Origin: Flavobacteriaceae bacterium UBA3179
GTDB lineage: Bacteria > Bacteroidota > Bacteroidia > Flavobacteriales > Flavobacteriaceae
Length of the DNA: 11,678 bases
Assembly (NCBI GenBank): GCA_002364245.1
Contig: DEXR01000050.1
Span: 18,593 to 30,270, forward strand
Direction: 5' to 3'
Shown: one piece after another, positions 1 to 5,420 of the stretch
Numbering within the stretch: the first letter of the stretch is position 1
Layout: each line of letters starts with the position of its first letter
The notes under the pieces: model-generated
The model's input: the letters and a program-made list of their open reading frames with translations, nothing else
Told to the model about the DNA's origin: nothing
Database searches by the model: none
Program-made: the position numbers and the translations under genes

Positions 1-44
1 AGAATGTGCATAATATCTTCTTCTGCTTTTGTAAGTTGTTTCAT
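1..44 (-). CDS. BlaI/MecI/CopY-family transcriptional repressor, N-terminal fragment
   Basis: The gene runs off the left edge of the window, so only its first 14 codons are visible. They read MKQLTKAEEDIMHI, followed by a partial codon starting CT (Leu). This is the standard opening of the winged-helix BlaI/MecI/CopY repressors of Bacteroidota. Family members bind short dyads as dimers and are released when a partner M56-type metalloprotease sensor (BlaR1/MecR1) signals. The partner gene often lies directly downstream, which here would be outside the window. The ATG is at 44-42, just downstream of a -7-like box and tandem palindromes, consistent with autoregulation. The family call rests on only 14 residues, but that motif is characteristic. 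Confidence 0.75.
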   Translation of the reverse strand, partial: MKQLTKAEEDIMHI

Positions 45-63
45 GGTATCACTATTATGGATT

Positions 64-71
64 CAAATATA
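64..71 (-). promoter_or_regulatory. -7 promoter box for the blaI-type gene
   Basis: Read on the minus strand the bases are TATATTTG, an exact match to the Bacteroidota -7 consensus TAnnTTTG. It lies 20 bp upstream of the blaI-type ATG, giving a short leader of roughly a dozen bases. I see no good TTG at the -33 position, which is instead occupied by the palindromes at 70-105. The assignment is by consensus match and position only. Confidence 0.45.
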
Positions 72-105
72 AACTAAATATTTAGTTTAAACTAATCCTT
101 TAGTT
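70..105. promoter_or_regulatory. tandem palindromic operator, probably for the BlaI-type repressor
   Basis: Two dyads share the form AACTAA-N4-TTAGTT. The first, 72-87, lies within a perfect 20-bp palindrome at 70-89. The second is at 90-105 with spacer TCCT. Their centres are 18 bp apart, so both fall on nearly the same DNA face. A further TTAGTT half-site is at 120-125. Together they cover the region from the -7 box to beyond -33 of the blaI-type promoter. Autorepression from paired dyads is established for BlaI/MecI proteins. Assigning this particular dyad to this repressor is inference from position and architecture. Confidence 0.55.
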
Positions 106-143
106 ATAAATTTCAATGGTTAGTTTTTTTTAAAAATATTTTC

Positions 144-172
144 AAAAAAAAATTAAAGTAGAAACTTTTCTA
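144..172 (-). terminator. rho-independent-type terminator after the nitroreductase gene
   Basis: Directly after the nitroreductase stop codon, the minus strand forms a small hairpin (TAGAA/TTCTA arms within 159-172). A few bases later come nine consecutive T (plus-strand A run at 144-152). The stem is short and AT-rich, but placement and T-run fit an intrinsic terminator separating this gene from the blaI-type gene. Confidence 0.5.
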
Positions 173-730
173 TTAAACCCAAGTAGTTTTTTCGTCTATG
201 GAAGTTTTGCGTTGGCCTTGGGGTAGGTTCTCATCGTATTTTCCCATATAGAAAAAGCCCAAACACCGTTCGCCTTCATTAAAACCCACTAAGTTATGAA
301 GATGGTCTTTTAGCGCAGGTGAACTCCAATAGGCACCTATTTTATGGTCGTGTGCAGTTAGCCACATATTTTGGACAGCCATGGCTGTAGCTGCAACCTC
401 TTCCCACTCGGGAACTAACGCGTTTGGGTCACGCTGCATACAAATAGCAATAACACAAGCAGATTGCATCGGTTTTTCAGCAATCTTTTTTTGTTTGAAT
501 TCTGAAACATTCTCAGTTGTTTCTTCGTATGTCTTGCTTAAAAAGTCTGCTAATTTCTTTCTAGCAGTTTCAGAATGGAATACTTTAAAGCGCCAAGGCT
601 CCGTTTTTCTGTGAGTAGGTGCCCAATTGGCGGCTTCAAGGATTTTTTTTATTTCATCTTTAGAAATAGGCTGGTTGTTATATTGAACAGGAAAGACGGC
701 TCTTCGTGATTCTATTATTTCTGAAATCAT
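173..730 (-). CDS. nitroreductase-family FMN-dependent oxidoreductase (YdjA-like)
   Basis: The 185-residue protein has the length and layout of the compact nitroreductases typified by E. coli YdjA (183 aa). These are cytoplasmic, usually homodimeric FMN enzymes that reduce nitro compounds, quinones or similar acceptors with NAD(P)H. Visible motifs are the N-terminal ESRRA at residues 8-11, which contacts FMN phosphate in the family, the APTHRKTEPWRF block at 37-48, the helix EEVAATAMAVQN around 110-121, and GFFYMGKYD near 158-165, matching the C-terminal G-x-x-x-x-G segment. The physiological substrate cannot be told from sequence. The start ATG follows an A-rich leader without Shine-Dalgarno. 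The glycosyltransferase gene lies 77 bp upstream on the same strand with no strong terminator between, so the two may be co-transcribed although functionally unrelated. Confidence 0.88.
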   Translation of the reverse strand: MISEIIESRRAVFPVQYNNQPISKDEIKKILEAANWAPTHRKTEPWRFKVFHSETARKKLADFLSKTYEETTENVSEFKQKKIAEKPMQSACVIAICMQRDPNALVPEWEEVAATAMAVQNMWLTAHDHKIGAYWSSPALKDHLHNLVGFNEGERCLGFFYMGKYDENLPQGQRKTSIDEKTTWV

Positions 731-807
731 ATCTATTTTTTGAAGCTGAAAGATACTAAAAACAGCTTACTTAAATTAGCTATAAAATTACTTTCATTAA
801 ATATAGT

Positions 808-2877
808 TTATCCTAGTTGGGGAACATTAAAAAGGATATGTTTTTGAGTAAGCACCTCAACGACTTGCTGAAAGTCAGTATCATTTTCAGGAACTTGCTG
901 CTTTTTGCCAGAAAGAATGTTTTCCACCTGTTGTTTCATAACGTCACTGTGATATTCCATTAAGAGTTCTTGCTCTCTAAGTTTCAGTAAACAATCTGAT
1001 TCACTAAATTCAATTTGAACTTCGGGATTCACTTTTAAGGAAGATATTTTTTCAGGATATGCTTTTTGAAGCACTTTATAAACCGCTTCTAAAACACGAT
1101 TGACTGTAACCGAATTAAGGCAAATTTTATGATCGCAATTTAAAATAACATCGTAATTACAACGAACATCACAAACCCCTTTCTTTCCCCAAATTAACTC
1201 GTTATGTTCTGCAAAACTTCCCCAACTTCCTGGGCCAGTTGGGCCATAAATACCTACAGACGGTACATTAAAAGCGCCTGCAACGTGAGTTATACCTGCA
1301 TCGTTTCCTATATGAAACAAGGCTCCTGCCATAGCCTCACCTACTTCTATCATACCTCCAGTGACCATTTTTACATGGGGCATTTCTTTACTAAAGTATT
1401 TTTCAATATCTGGATCGTCAGGTCCTTTTATAATTTTACAATCCAGATTTGGGTATATTTCGTGAAGACGCTCTATTAACCTAGCATATTTATCTGTTGG
1501 CCAAATTTTAAGTAAGAAACCAGCTCCATGATGTACCACAAAATAAGGCTTTTTAACTTCTTCTTTTCTTTTAAAATATGGATAAATCTTTAATCGGTTA
1601 TCAATGCCTATATGTAATTTTGATACAGTATCTATGTAATGTTGTATGGCATGCTGATTCACTTTTTTGTGTGTAGGGTATTTTAAAGCATGTGGTAAAT
1701 CATATCCACGGAAAGCAGGGTAATTTCCTAATTCATATATATTATCGTATTCATTCTCTTTTTCTTTTACTTCTTTCTCGTTAACCACTTTTACTCTTTT
1801 TAAATGTTTGGTAAAAAAATCTACCAAACGTGGTGCAACGGCAAAGTGTATTGTTTCTGAAACTTCTGCTAATTTATAAATAGATGGGATAGCAAAGAAA
1901 ATATCACCTAAGCCTCCATAACTTTTATAAACCAGCACCCTCCCTAATGATTTCTGTACTTTATCTGTTGAAGATTGAAGGGCTTCTGAAATTGTATTCC
2001 AGAAATTTTCAGGGGCTTGTTTAATTTCTTGTATGGCTTGTTCTTTATTATTAGGGTAAAAATTAAAAGAAAAAGTACCAATTCTGTCACTTCCTATAAT
2101 TTCACAGCCAGAAAGAAAAGCCTCTGCTGCTAATCGTCCAGAGGGCTCCAACCATACGGGCTTACATATAAGACGTTTGGTTTTCCCTAACACCTTTAGA
2201 ACTTCTATGTTTGAAATTGGTTCTTTAAATTTAATATTTTCAGGGATGTTTCTTCGCAATCGGTTATTCCCATAGACTGTACATTTTATATCAGGGCTTT
2301 TTTCAGCAAAAGTCACAAACTCATGACCGCCTTTTAGGTAGTTTAAATCCCCAAAAAAGGGCATTGTATTTTTATCTTTTATTTCAGAAAGATGTAAGTT
2401 ATCAACATCAACGGTTGGGGGCATAATTAATTTGTTCGCTACAGCTTCTCCATAAAACTCGTAATGTGATTGATAGTGTTTAGGAGATTGAAATACATTA
2501 AATGCAGCATTTGAAAACAACCTCCGAAACAAGTGAAATTTATCTGGATTACAACAACTTCTAATTTTTGGATCTACTTTACAAAGTATGTTTCTACGGA
2601 TACAAAAGTTGTAATCATACTCTACCTTGCAATAGCGCACAGACTGCTTGATTAAATGTTTTATTAATTTCAATTCATACTCGCAACGAGAAGTGCTATT
2701 TACAACTACAAAATTTGCTTTGGTAATACTATCTTTTGTCTTATCAAAATTTTTTAAAGAATCGTGAATAATAGTATATCCTTTTTGCTCGCCTAAAGCT
2801 ATTAATTGTTTAATAGTAAGCTCTGCGCCACGAGGAGTGGACAATGATGTATCGTGTAGAAATAAAATTGTTTTCAA
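808..2877 (-). CDS. two-domain glycosyltransferase: GT4-like plus GT9 (heptosyltransferase-like) fusion
   Basis: This 689-residue protein appears to join two GT-B glycosyltransferases. Residues 1 to about 305 resemble GT4 enzymes: NYLKGGHEF near 179-187 and LEPSGRLAAEA at 243-253, giving the E-x7-E nucleotide-sugar motif (E244, E252). Residues about 312-605 resemble GT9 ADP-heptose:LPS transferases: GGLGDIFFAIP at 321-331, VVHHGAG...KIWP at 447-460, HIGNDAGITHVAG at 522-534, GPTGPG at 545-550, and a C-terminal Cys series at 569, 573, 581 and 586. The last 80 residues are charged and helical-looking. The N-terminal half has clustered cysteines (83, 92, 99, 108, 109). No signal peptide or membrane span is seen, so a cytoplasmic or inner-face role in lipopolysaccharide or surface-glycan assembly is likely; donor and acceptor are unknown. 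The start is TTG, because a stop lies five codons upstream and no in-frame ATG exists near the natural N-terminus. Confidence 0.85.
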   Translation of the reverse strand: MKTILFLHDTSLSTPRGAELTIKQLIALGEQKGYTIIHDSLKNFDKTKDSITKANFVVVNSTSRCEYELKLIKHLIKQSVRYCKVEYDYNFCIRRNILCKVDPKIRSCCNPDKFHLFRRLFSNAAFNVFQSPKHYQSHYEFYGEAVANKLIMPPTVDVDNLHLSEIKDKNTMPFFGDLNYLKGGHEFVTFAEKSPDIKCTVYGNNRLRRNIPENIKFKEPISNIEVLKVLGKTKRLICKPVWLEPSGRLAAEAFLSGCEIIGSDRIGTFSFNFYPNNKEQAIQEIKQAPENFWNTISEALQSSTDKVQKSLGRVLVYKSYGGLGDIFFAIPSIYKLAEVSETIHFAVAPRLVDFFTKHLKRVKVVNEKEVKEKENEYDNIYELGNYPAFRGYDLPHALKYPTHKKVNQHAIQHYIDTVSKLHIGIDNRLKIYPYFKRKEEVKKPYFVVHHGAGFLLKIWPTDKYARLIERLHEIYPNLDCKIIKGPDDPDIEKYFSKEMPHVKMVTGGMIEVGEAMAGALFHIGNDAGITHVAGAFNVPSVGIYGPTGPGSWGSFAEHNELIWGKKGVCDVRCNYDVILNCDHKICLNSVTVNRVLEAVYKVLQKAYPEKISSLKVNPEVQIEFSESDCLLKLREQELLMEYHSDVMKQQVENILSGKKQQVPENDTDFQQVVEVLTQKHILFNVPQLG

Positions 2878-2895
2878 AATAACAGACTCTTAAAA

Positions 2896-2934
2896 TTTAA
2901 AAGGACACTTCTTTTTTTAAAATGTCCTTTTAAA
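2896..2934. terminator. strong inverted repeat, probable terminator or 5' leader hairpin
   Basis: Perfect 12-bp arms (2896-2907 and 2923-2934, core AAAAGGACA/TGTCCTTTT) enclose a 15-base loop with T7 and A4 tracts. On the minus strand it lies about 100 bp downstream of the DGYYD lipoprotein stop and its 3' arm runs into CTTTTAAATTTTAA, so it can terminate that gene. It also ends only 18 bp before the TTG start of the glycosyltransferase, so any transcript from further upstream would carry it in the leader. The repeat is certain; the function is inferred. Confidence 0.6.
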
Positions 2935-3030
2935 AAGGCAAAAAACACACATTATAATTTACTCTGATTGATAGCATCTACACTACTTCAGGAAAAAAAG
3001 AAAAGGATTTTAGGGTTGGTAGAATAACTA

Positions 3031-3279
3031 CTAATCATCATCGTCGTCATCGTCATCATCGTAATAACCATCATCATAGTAGCCGTCATCATAATAGCCA
3101 TCATCGTAATAGCCGTCGTCGTAGTATCCATCACCATAATATCCATCGTCATAGTAACCATCGTTAAAACTATCAGAGTCATCAGTTGAGCAAGAAGATA
3201 TAATTGCTCCGGTAATTGAAATTGTAGAAGCGGCCAGTAAAGCCTGACCTGATCTTTTTATGAATTTTCTCCTTTCCAT
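3031..3279 (-). CDS. small secreted lipoprotein with DGYYD repeats and poly-Asp tail
   Basis: The 82-residue product starts with a twin-arginine-like segment (ERRKFIKRSG), then a hydrophobic stretch and a lipobox ending IISSC, so Cys30 is the likely lipidated residue. Mature residues 31-39 (STDDSDSFN) are acidic right after the Cys, resembling the lipoprotein surface-export signal described in Bacteroidota. Residues 40-74 are seven copies of DGYYD, the second ending in G, and residues 75-82 are eight Asp. The mature part is almost entirely Asp, Gly and Tyr, so it should be unstructured and strongly acidic. I do not recognise a family. Cation binding or surface charge is possible but unproven. 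It stands alone, between an upstream terminator (3417-3445) and a downstream hairpin. The MERRKF start fits a signal peptide and no nearby alternative is better. Confidence 0.75.
   Translation of the reverse strand: MERRKFIKRSGQALLAASTISITGAIISSCSTDDSDSFNDGYYDDGYYGDGYYDDGYYDDGYYDDGYYDDGYYDDDDDDDDD
3034..3162 (-). repeat. 15-bp in-frame tandem repeat (7 copies) followed by Asp-codon run
   Basis: Seven consecutive 15-bp units at 3058-3162 encode DGYYD, and eight GAT/GAC codons at 3034-3057 encode Asp. No two of the seven units are identical in DNA; they differ at synonymous third positions (TAT/TAC, GAT/GAC, GGT/GGA/GGC), and only copy 2 has a residue change (D to G). The array therefore looks old and kept at the protein level rather than freshly expanded. 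Confidence 0.9.
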
Positions 3280-3358
3280 AGTTCATAATATTAGACGTTA
3301 ATCTTATTAAATATACTCAATTATTTAACATTTTAAGTATTTTAATGCAACTACAAAA

Positions 3359-3366
3359 CAAATTTA
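3359..3366 (-). promoter_or_regulatory. possible -7 box for the DGYYD lipoprotein gene
   Basis: On the minus strand the bases read TAAATTTG, matching TAnnTTTG, 80 bp upstream of the lipoprotein ATG. No TTG is evident at -33. The AT-rich context makes a chance match plausible. Confidence 0.3.
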
Positions 3367-3416
3367 ACTAAGGAAACCCTACTTTAAAAGCTTATTTTAA
3401 CTTTTATTTAACATTC

Positions 3417-3445
3417 AAAAAAGATATCTGCTGAACCCATAGCAG
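3417..3445 (-). terminator. rho-independent-type terminator after the thioredoxin-like gene
   Basis: On the minus strand a CTGCT/AGCAG stem (3441-3445 with 3428-3432) with an 8-base loop is followed after four bases by CTTTTTT (the T run covers 3417-3422). It lies 35 bp past the stop of the thioredoxin-like gene. The stem is only 5 bp but has the right polarity and tail. Confidence 0.5.
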
Positions 3446-3479
3446 GTACTTTGGATTAATTTTAAAAAGAGGTTTTGGG

Positions 3480-3776
3480 TTATATATACTCCTTTACCAG
3501 CCCAATAAGTGTATTGGCATCTTGCTCTCCACTTTGGCGCCATTTCATTTCGCCATTTTTGTAAATCATGAGTGTAGGCAACCCTTTAACGCGAAGTGCT
3601 TCGGCTAATTCTTGGTTTTTATCAATATCGATTTTGATTACTTTAGCTTTATCACCAAGTGCAGCAGCTGCGTCCCGTAAGGTTGGGTGCATTTCTTTAC
3701 AAGCATCGTCCCAATCTGCAAAAAATGCTAATAGAACGGGTAGCTTCGATTCGATTAATTCTCCAAATTTTGACAT
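3480..3776 (-). CDS. thioredoxin-fold protein lacking the first active-site cysteine
   Basis: The 98-residue protein has the size and fold pattern of a cytoplasmic thioredoxin: a PVLLAFFADW strand and turn at 13-22, KVIKIDIDKN at 45-54, the cis-proline loop KGLPTLMIYKNG at 64-75, and the final helix LIGLVKEYI. In place of WCGPC it has WDDAC (22-26), so the nucleophilic N-terminal cysteine is Asp23 and only Cys26 remains. It therefore should not catalyse normal dithiol-disulfide exchange. It could act as a chaperone or adaptor, or form mixed disulfides through the single Cys; this is inference. There is no signal peptide. A good -7 box (3808-3815) and its own terminator suggest a monocistronic unit. 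The rest of the fold is well kept, which argues for selection rather than decay. Confidence 0.85.
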   Translation of the reverse strand: MSKFGELIESKLPVLLAFFADWDDACKEMHPTLRDAAAALGDKAKVIKIDIDKNQELAEALRVKGLPTLMIYKNGEMKWRQSGEQDANTLIGLVKEYI

Positions 3777-3807
3777 TTCTTATCGTGTTTCTTGAATACG
3801 TCTATTA

Positions 3808-3815
3808 CAAATATA
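3808..3815 (-). promoter_or_regulatory. -7 promoter box for the thioredoxin-like gene
   Basis: Read on the minus strand this is TATATTTG, an exact TAnnTTTG match, 32 bp upstream of the ATG at 3776. It would give a leader of about 25 bases. No TTG is obvious at -33. It sits in the 53-bp gap after the phosphoesterase gene, suggesting separate transcription. Confidence 0.45.
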
Positions 3816-3829
3816 GTATTTCCCTTTGA

Positions 3830-5119
3830 TTATGCTTCTTTACCGCGCTTTTTAAGTTGAATTACAGTTATTTCAGGCCACATTCCAACTCTTCCAGGGT
3901 AGCCTAAAAACCCAAAACCGCGGTTTACATTTATATATCTTCCAAACTCTTCATAAATACCCGCCCAGTTTTCATAACGATATTTAACTGGGCTCCATTT
4001 AATCCATCCGGGTATTTCAATACCAAACTGCATGCCATGTGTGTGGCCACTCAAGGTAAGTTGGTAGTTTCTATCATCTTGTTTTACTTGAGATTTCCAA
4101 TGTGATGGATCGTGACTCATGAGTATTTTAAAGTCTTCTTTCGTAATTCCTTCAGAAGCTTTATTGAGATCTCCTGCTTTTTTAAATCCACCTTCTCCCC
4201 AGTTTTCGACACCTATTAACTTTATTTGTTCTCCGTTTCGAGATAAGGTTCGGTTTTCATTCAACAACAAATCCCAACCCATTTCTTTTTGGATGGCTTT
4301 CAACTGAGAAAGGTTTTCTTTTTTAGCAGTTTCGGTTTCCCAGTTTACATAATCACCATAATCGTGATTACCAAGTACTGAGAACACTCCGTCTTTTGCT
4401 TTTAAAGTAGAAAAAATTGACTTCCATCGATCCATTTCTTCTGAAATATTATTAACTAAATCGCCTGTAAACAAGATTACATCGCTTTCTTGCTCATTGG
4501 CTAAATTAACAGCATAAGCAACCTTTTTTTCATCATCAAAACTCCCGCTGTGAATATCGCTTAGTTGGGTGATGGTATAGCCGTGAAAAGCATCGGGTAG
4601 GTCGTCAAACTCCAATGCATATTTTAGCACCTTATAATTATATTTTCCTTTGTACATTCCATAAAGCAAGGAAGCAAAAGGTATTGCCGCAAGACCTAAC
4701 GCCAATGTACTAACAAATTTTCTTCTAGATGGAAGGTAAAATGATTCGTTTCCTCCACCAATTTTTGCAAAGAGGCCTACAAACAAGCGAATAATATCTT
4801 CGCCAAACATAATGATAATCAATAACAGTTTTGGAACAAAAACGGCTAAGAAAAAACCAAAAACATACATTTTATCTATGCCCATTGTCCTTTCGGAACC
4901 TACAATGCCAAGTTGGTATATTAAAGCCCCTAAAACCAGCAATGAGATAAGCAACCAAAGACCATATACCCAATAGTTACGGGTAAGGGTTTTAACCGCT
5001 TGAAAAGCATAAACATCAACTAAAATATATATTGAAATAAAAATAATCCAACGTAGTACCATAGGCGCAATAAGAAAATTAAAGATACCATGTTTAAATA
5101 TGCTGAAAACTGAATTCAC
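3830..5119 (-). CDS. membrane-anchored metallophosphoesterase (YkuE/YaeI-like)
   Basis: The 429-residue protein has four likely membrane spans (about 14-38, 50-72, 84-105, plus a hydrophobic segment near 105-120), then a twin-Arg-like SRRKF and hydrophobic stretch at 131-153, then a calcineurin-like phosphoesterase domain. All metal-site blocks are visible: SDIH (D188, H190), GD at 219-220, GNHD at 250-253, SHD with H336, and SGHTHG with H359 and H361. Such enzymes hydrolyse phosphoesters with a two-metal centre; YkuE/YaeI relatives act near the membrane and some members cleave UDP-diacylglucosamine-type substrates, but the substrate here is unknown. The domain most likely faces the periplasm, inferred from the topology. 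The start is GTG: a stop lies three codons upstream and the next in-frame Met is residue 20. Confidence 0.87.
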   Translation of the reverse strand: MNSVFSIFKHGIFNFLIAPMVLRWIIFISIYILVDVYAFQAVKTLTRNYWVYGLWLLISLLVLGALIYQLGIVGSERTMGIDKMYVFGFFLAVFVPKLLLIIIMFGEDIIRLFVGLFAKIGGGNESFYLPSRRKFVSTLALGLAAIPFASLLYGMYKGKYNYKVLKYALEFDDLPDAFHGYTITQLSDIHSGSFDDEKKVAYAVNLANEQESDVILFTGDLVNNISEEMDRWKSIFSTLKAKDGVFSVLGNHDYGDYVNWETETAKKENLSQLKAIQKEMGWDLLLNENRTLSRNGEQIKLIGVENWGEGGFKKAGDLNKASEGITKEDFKILMSHDPSHWKSQVKQDDRNYQLTLSGHTHGMQFGIEIPGWIKWSPVKYRYENWAGIYEEFGRYINVNRGFGFLGYPGRVGMWPEITVIQLKKRGKEA

Positions 5120-5127
5120 TTTTTTTT

Positions 5128-5152
5128 AACTGTTTTATAAGTAATTACAGTT
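5128..5152. repeat. short inverted repeat upstream of the phosphoesterase gene
   Basis: AACTGT (5128-5133) and ACAGTT (5147-5152) are inverted around a 13-base AT-rich loop, with T runs on both sides of the plus strand. It lies 9 bp upstream of the GTG start of the phosphoesterase gene and may be a leader hairpin or operator. The arms are short, so chance is possible. Confidence 0.35.
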
Positions 5153-5177
5153 TTTTAAAAGCTAAATGACTTCGGCC

Positions 5178-5259
5178 TACTTTTGTTTACAGCAAAAGAA
5201 AAGGTTGTAACATTTTCTCTATTAGAGGGTTATATCCTACGTAGTAACCCTTATTTTTT
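5178..5259 (+). ncRNA. candidate small RNA unit 1 (promoter box plus terminator)
   Basis: Both flanking genes are on the minus strand, yet the plus strand has a TACTTTTG -7-like box (5178-5185) and, about 40 bp further, an intrinsic terminator. AGGGTTA (5226-5232) pairs with TAACCCT (5245-5251) around a 12-base loop, followed by TATTTTTT (5252-5259). A transcript starting near 5191 would be about 70 bases. No ORF is present. The terminator is the firm part; the promoter lacks a clear -33 element. Confidence 0.35.
5226..5259 (+). terminator. plus-strand intrinsic terminator between two minus-strand genes
   Basis: A 7-bp perfect stem (AGGGTTA/TAACCCT) with a loop containing the palindrome CTACGTAG is followed by a T-rich tail ending in six T. 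The polarity of the tail is plus-strand, although no plus-strand protein gene lies upstream. On the minus strand the same sequence would be a leader hairpin of the phosphoesterase transcript. Confidence 0.55.
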
Positions 5260-5301
5260 CAGAAAAAGGAACAGTTATAGGGTGAAAGTTAGAAATTTTA
5301 G

Positions 5302-5309
5302 TAAATTTG
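5302..5309 (+). promoter_or_regulatory. plus-strand -7 box for a candidate small RNA
   Basis: TAAATTTG matches the TAnnTTTG consensus on the plus strand and sits 12 bp before the first hairpin of the structured stretch 5321-5396. No TTG is seen about 20 bp upstream. Confidence 0.35.
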
Positions 5310-5315
5310 TTCTAC

Positions 5316-5396
5316 ATAAGTAGGTTGACCAACCTAAGGTGGGTCGATCAAATTTGGGGCGAAAAGTCATCACACCTGTGGTGGCTTTTCTATTTT
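5316..5396 (+). ncRNA. candidate structured small RNA unit 2
   Basis: This roughly 80-base stretch has no ORF. It has a -7 box just upstream, a TAGGTT-GACC-AACCTA hairpin at 5321-5336, and an alternative pairing of GGTTGACC (5323-5330) with GGTCGATC (5342-5349, two G-U pairs). It ends with a long terminator hairpin at 5361-5390 and TATTTT. The two early pairings exclude each other, as in many regulatory RNAs. I do not recognise an Rfam family. The alternative is that the last hairpin is only the 3' terminator of the ABC permease on the minus strand and the rest is spacer. Confidence 0.4.
5361..5396. terminator. strong terminator hairpin downstream of the permease gene
   Basis: GAAAAGTCATCACA and TGTGGTGGCTTTTC pair over 13-14 bp with two G-U pairs and a loop of about four bases. 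On the plus strand a T-rich TATTTT follows, fitting a terminator for the candidate small RNA. On the minus strand it lies 30 bp after the permease stop and could terminate that gene too, with its T tract inside the stem. Confidence 0.65.
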
Positions 5397-5420
5397 AACC
5401 CCTTTCCAAAGTCAATAAAA

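Noticed and set aside
1204..1479. Plus-strand open frame inside the glycosyltransferase gene
   Set aside because: It lies opposite well-conserved GT9 motifs, has no recognisable domain and no promoter-like element. The same applies to plus-strand frames at 381-614, 3568-3795, 4119-4307, 5680-5949, 6717-6959 and 7637-7912.
2988..3182. Minus-strand frame rich in Met and Thr across the DGYYD repeats
   Set aside because: It is a shifted reading of the GAT/GAC/TAT repeat codons of the lipoprotein gene. The overlapping frame has a signal peptide and lipobox, while this one has low-complexity Met/Thr only.
5128..5152. AACTGT/ACAGTT repeat as a plus-strand terminator
   Set aside because: A T run follows, but the stem is six AT-rich pairs and no plus-strand transcript is expected upstream. 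It is kept only as a short inverted repeat.
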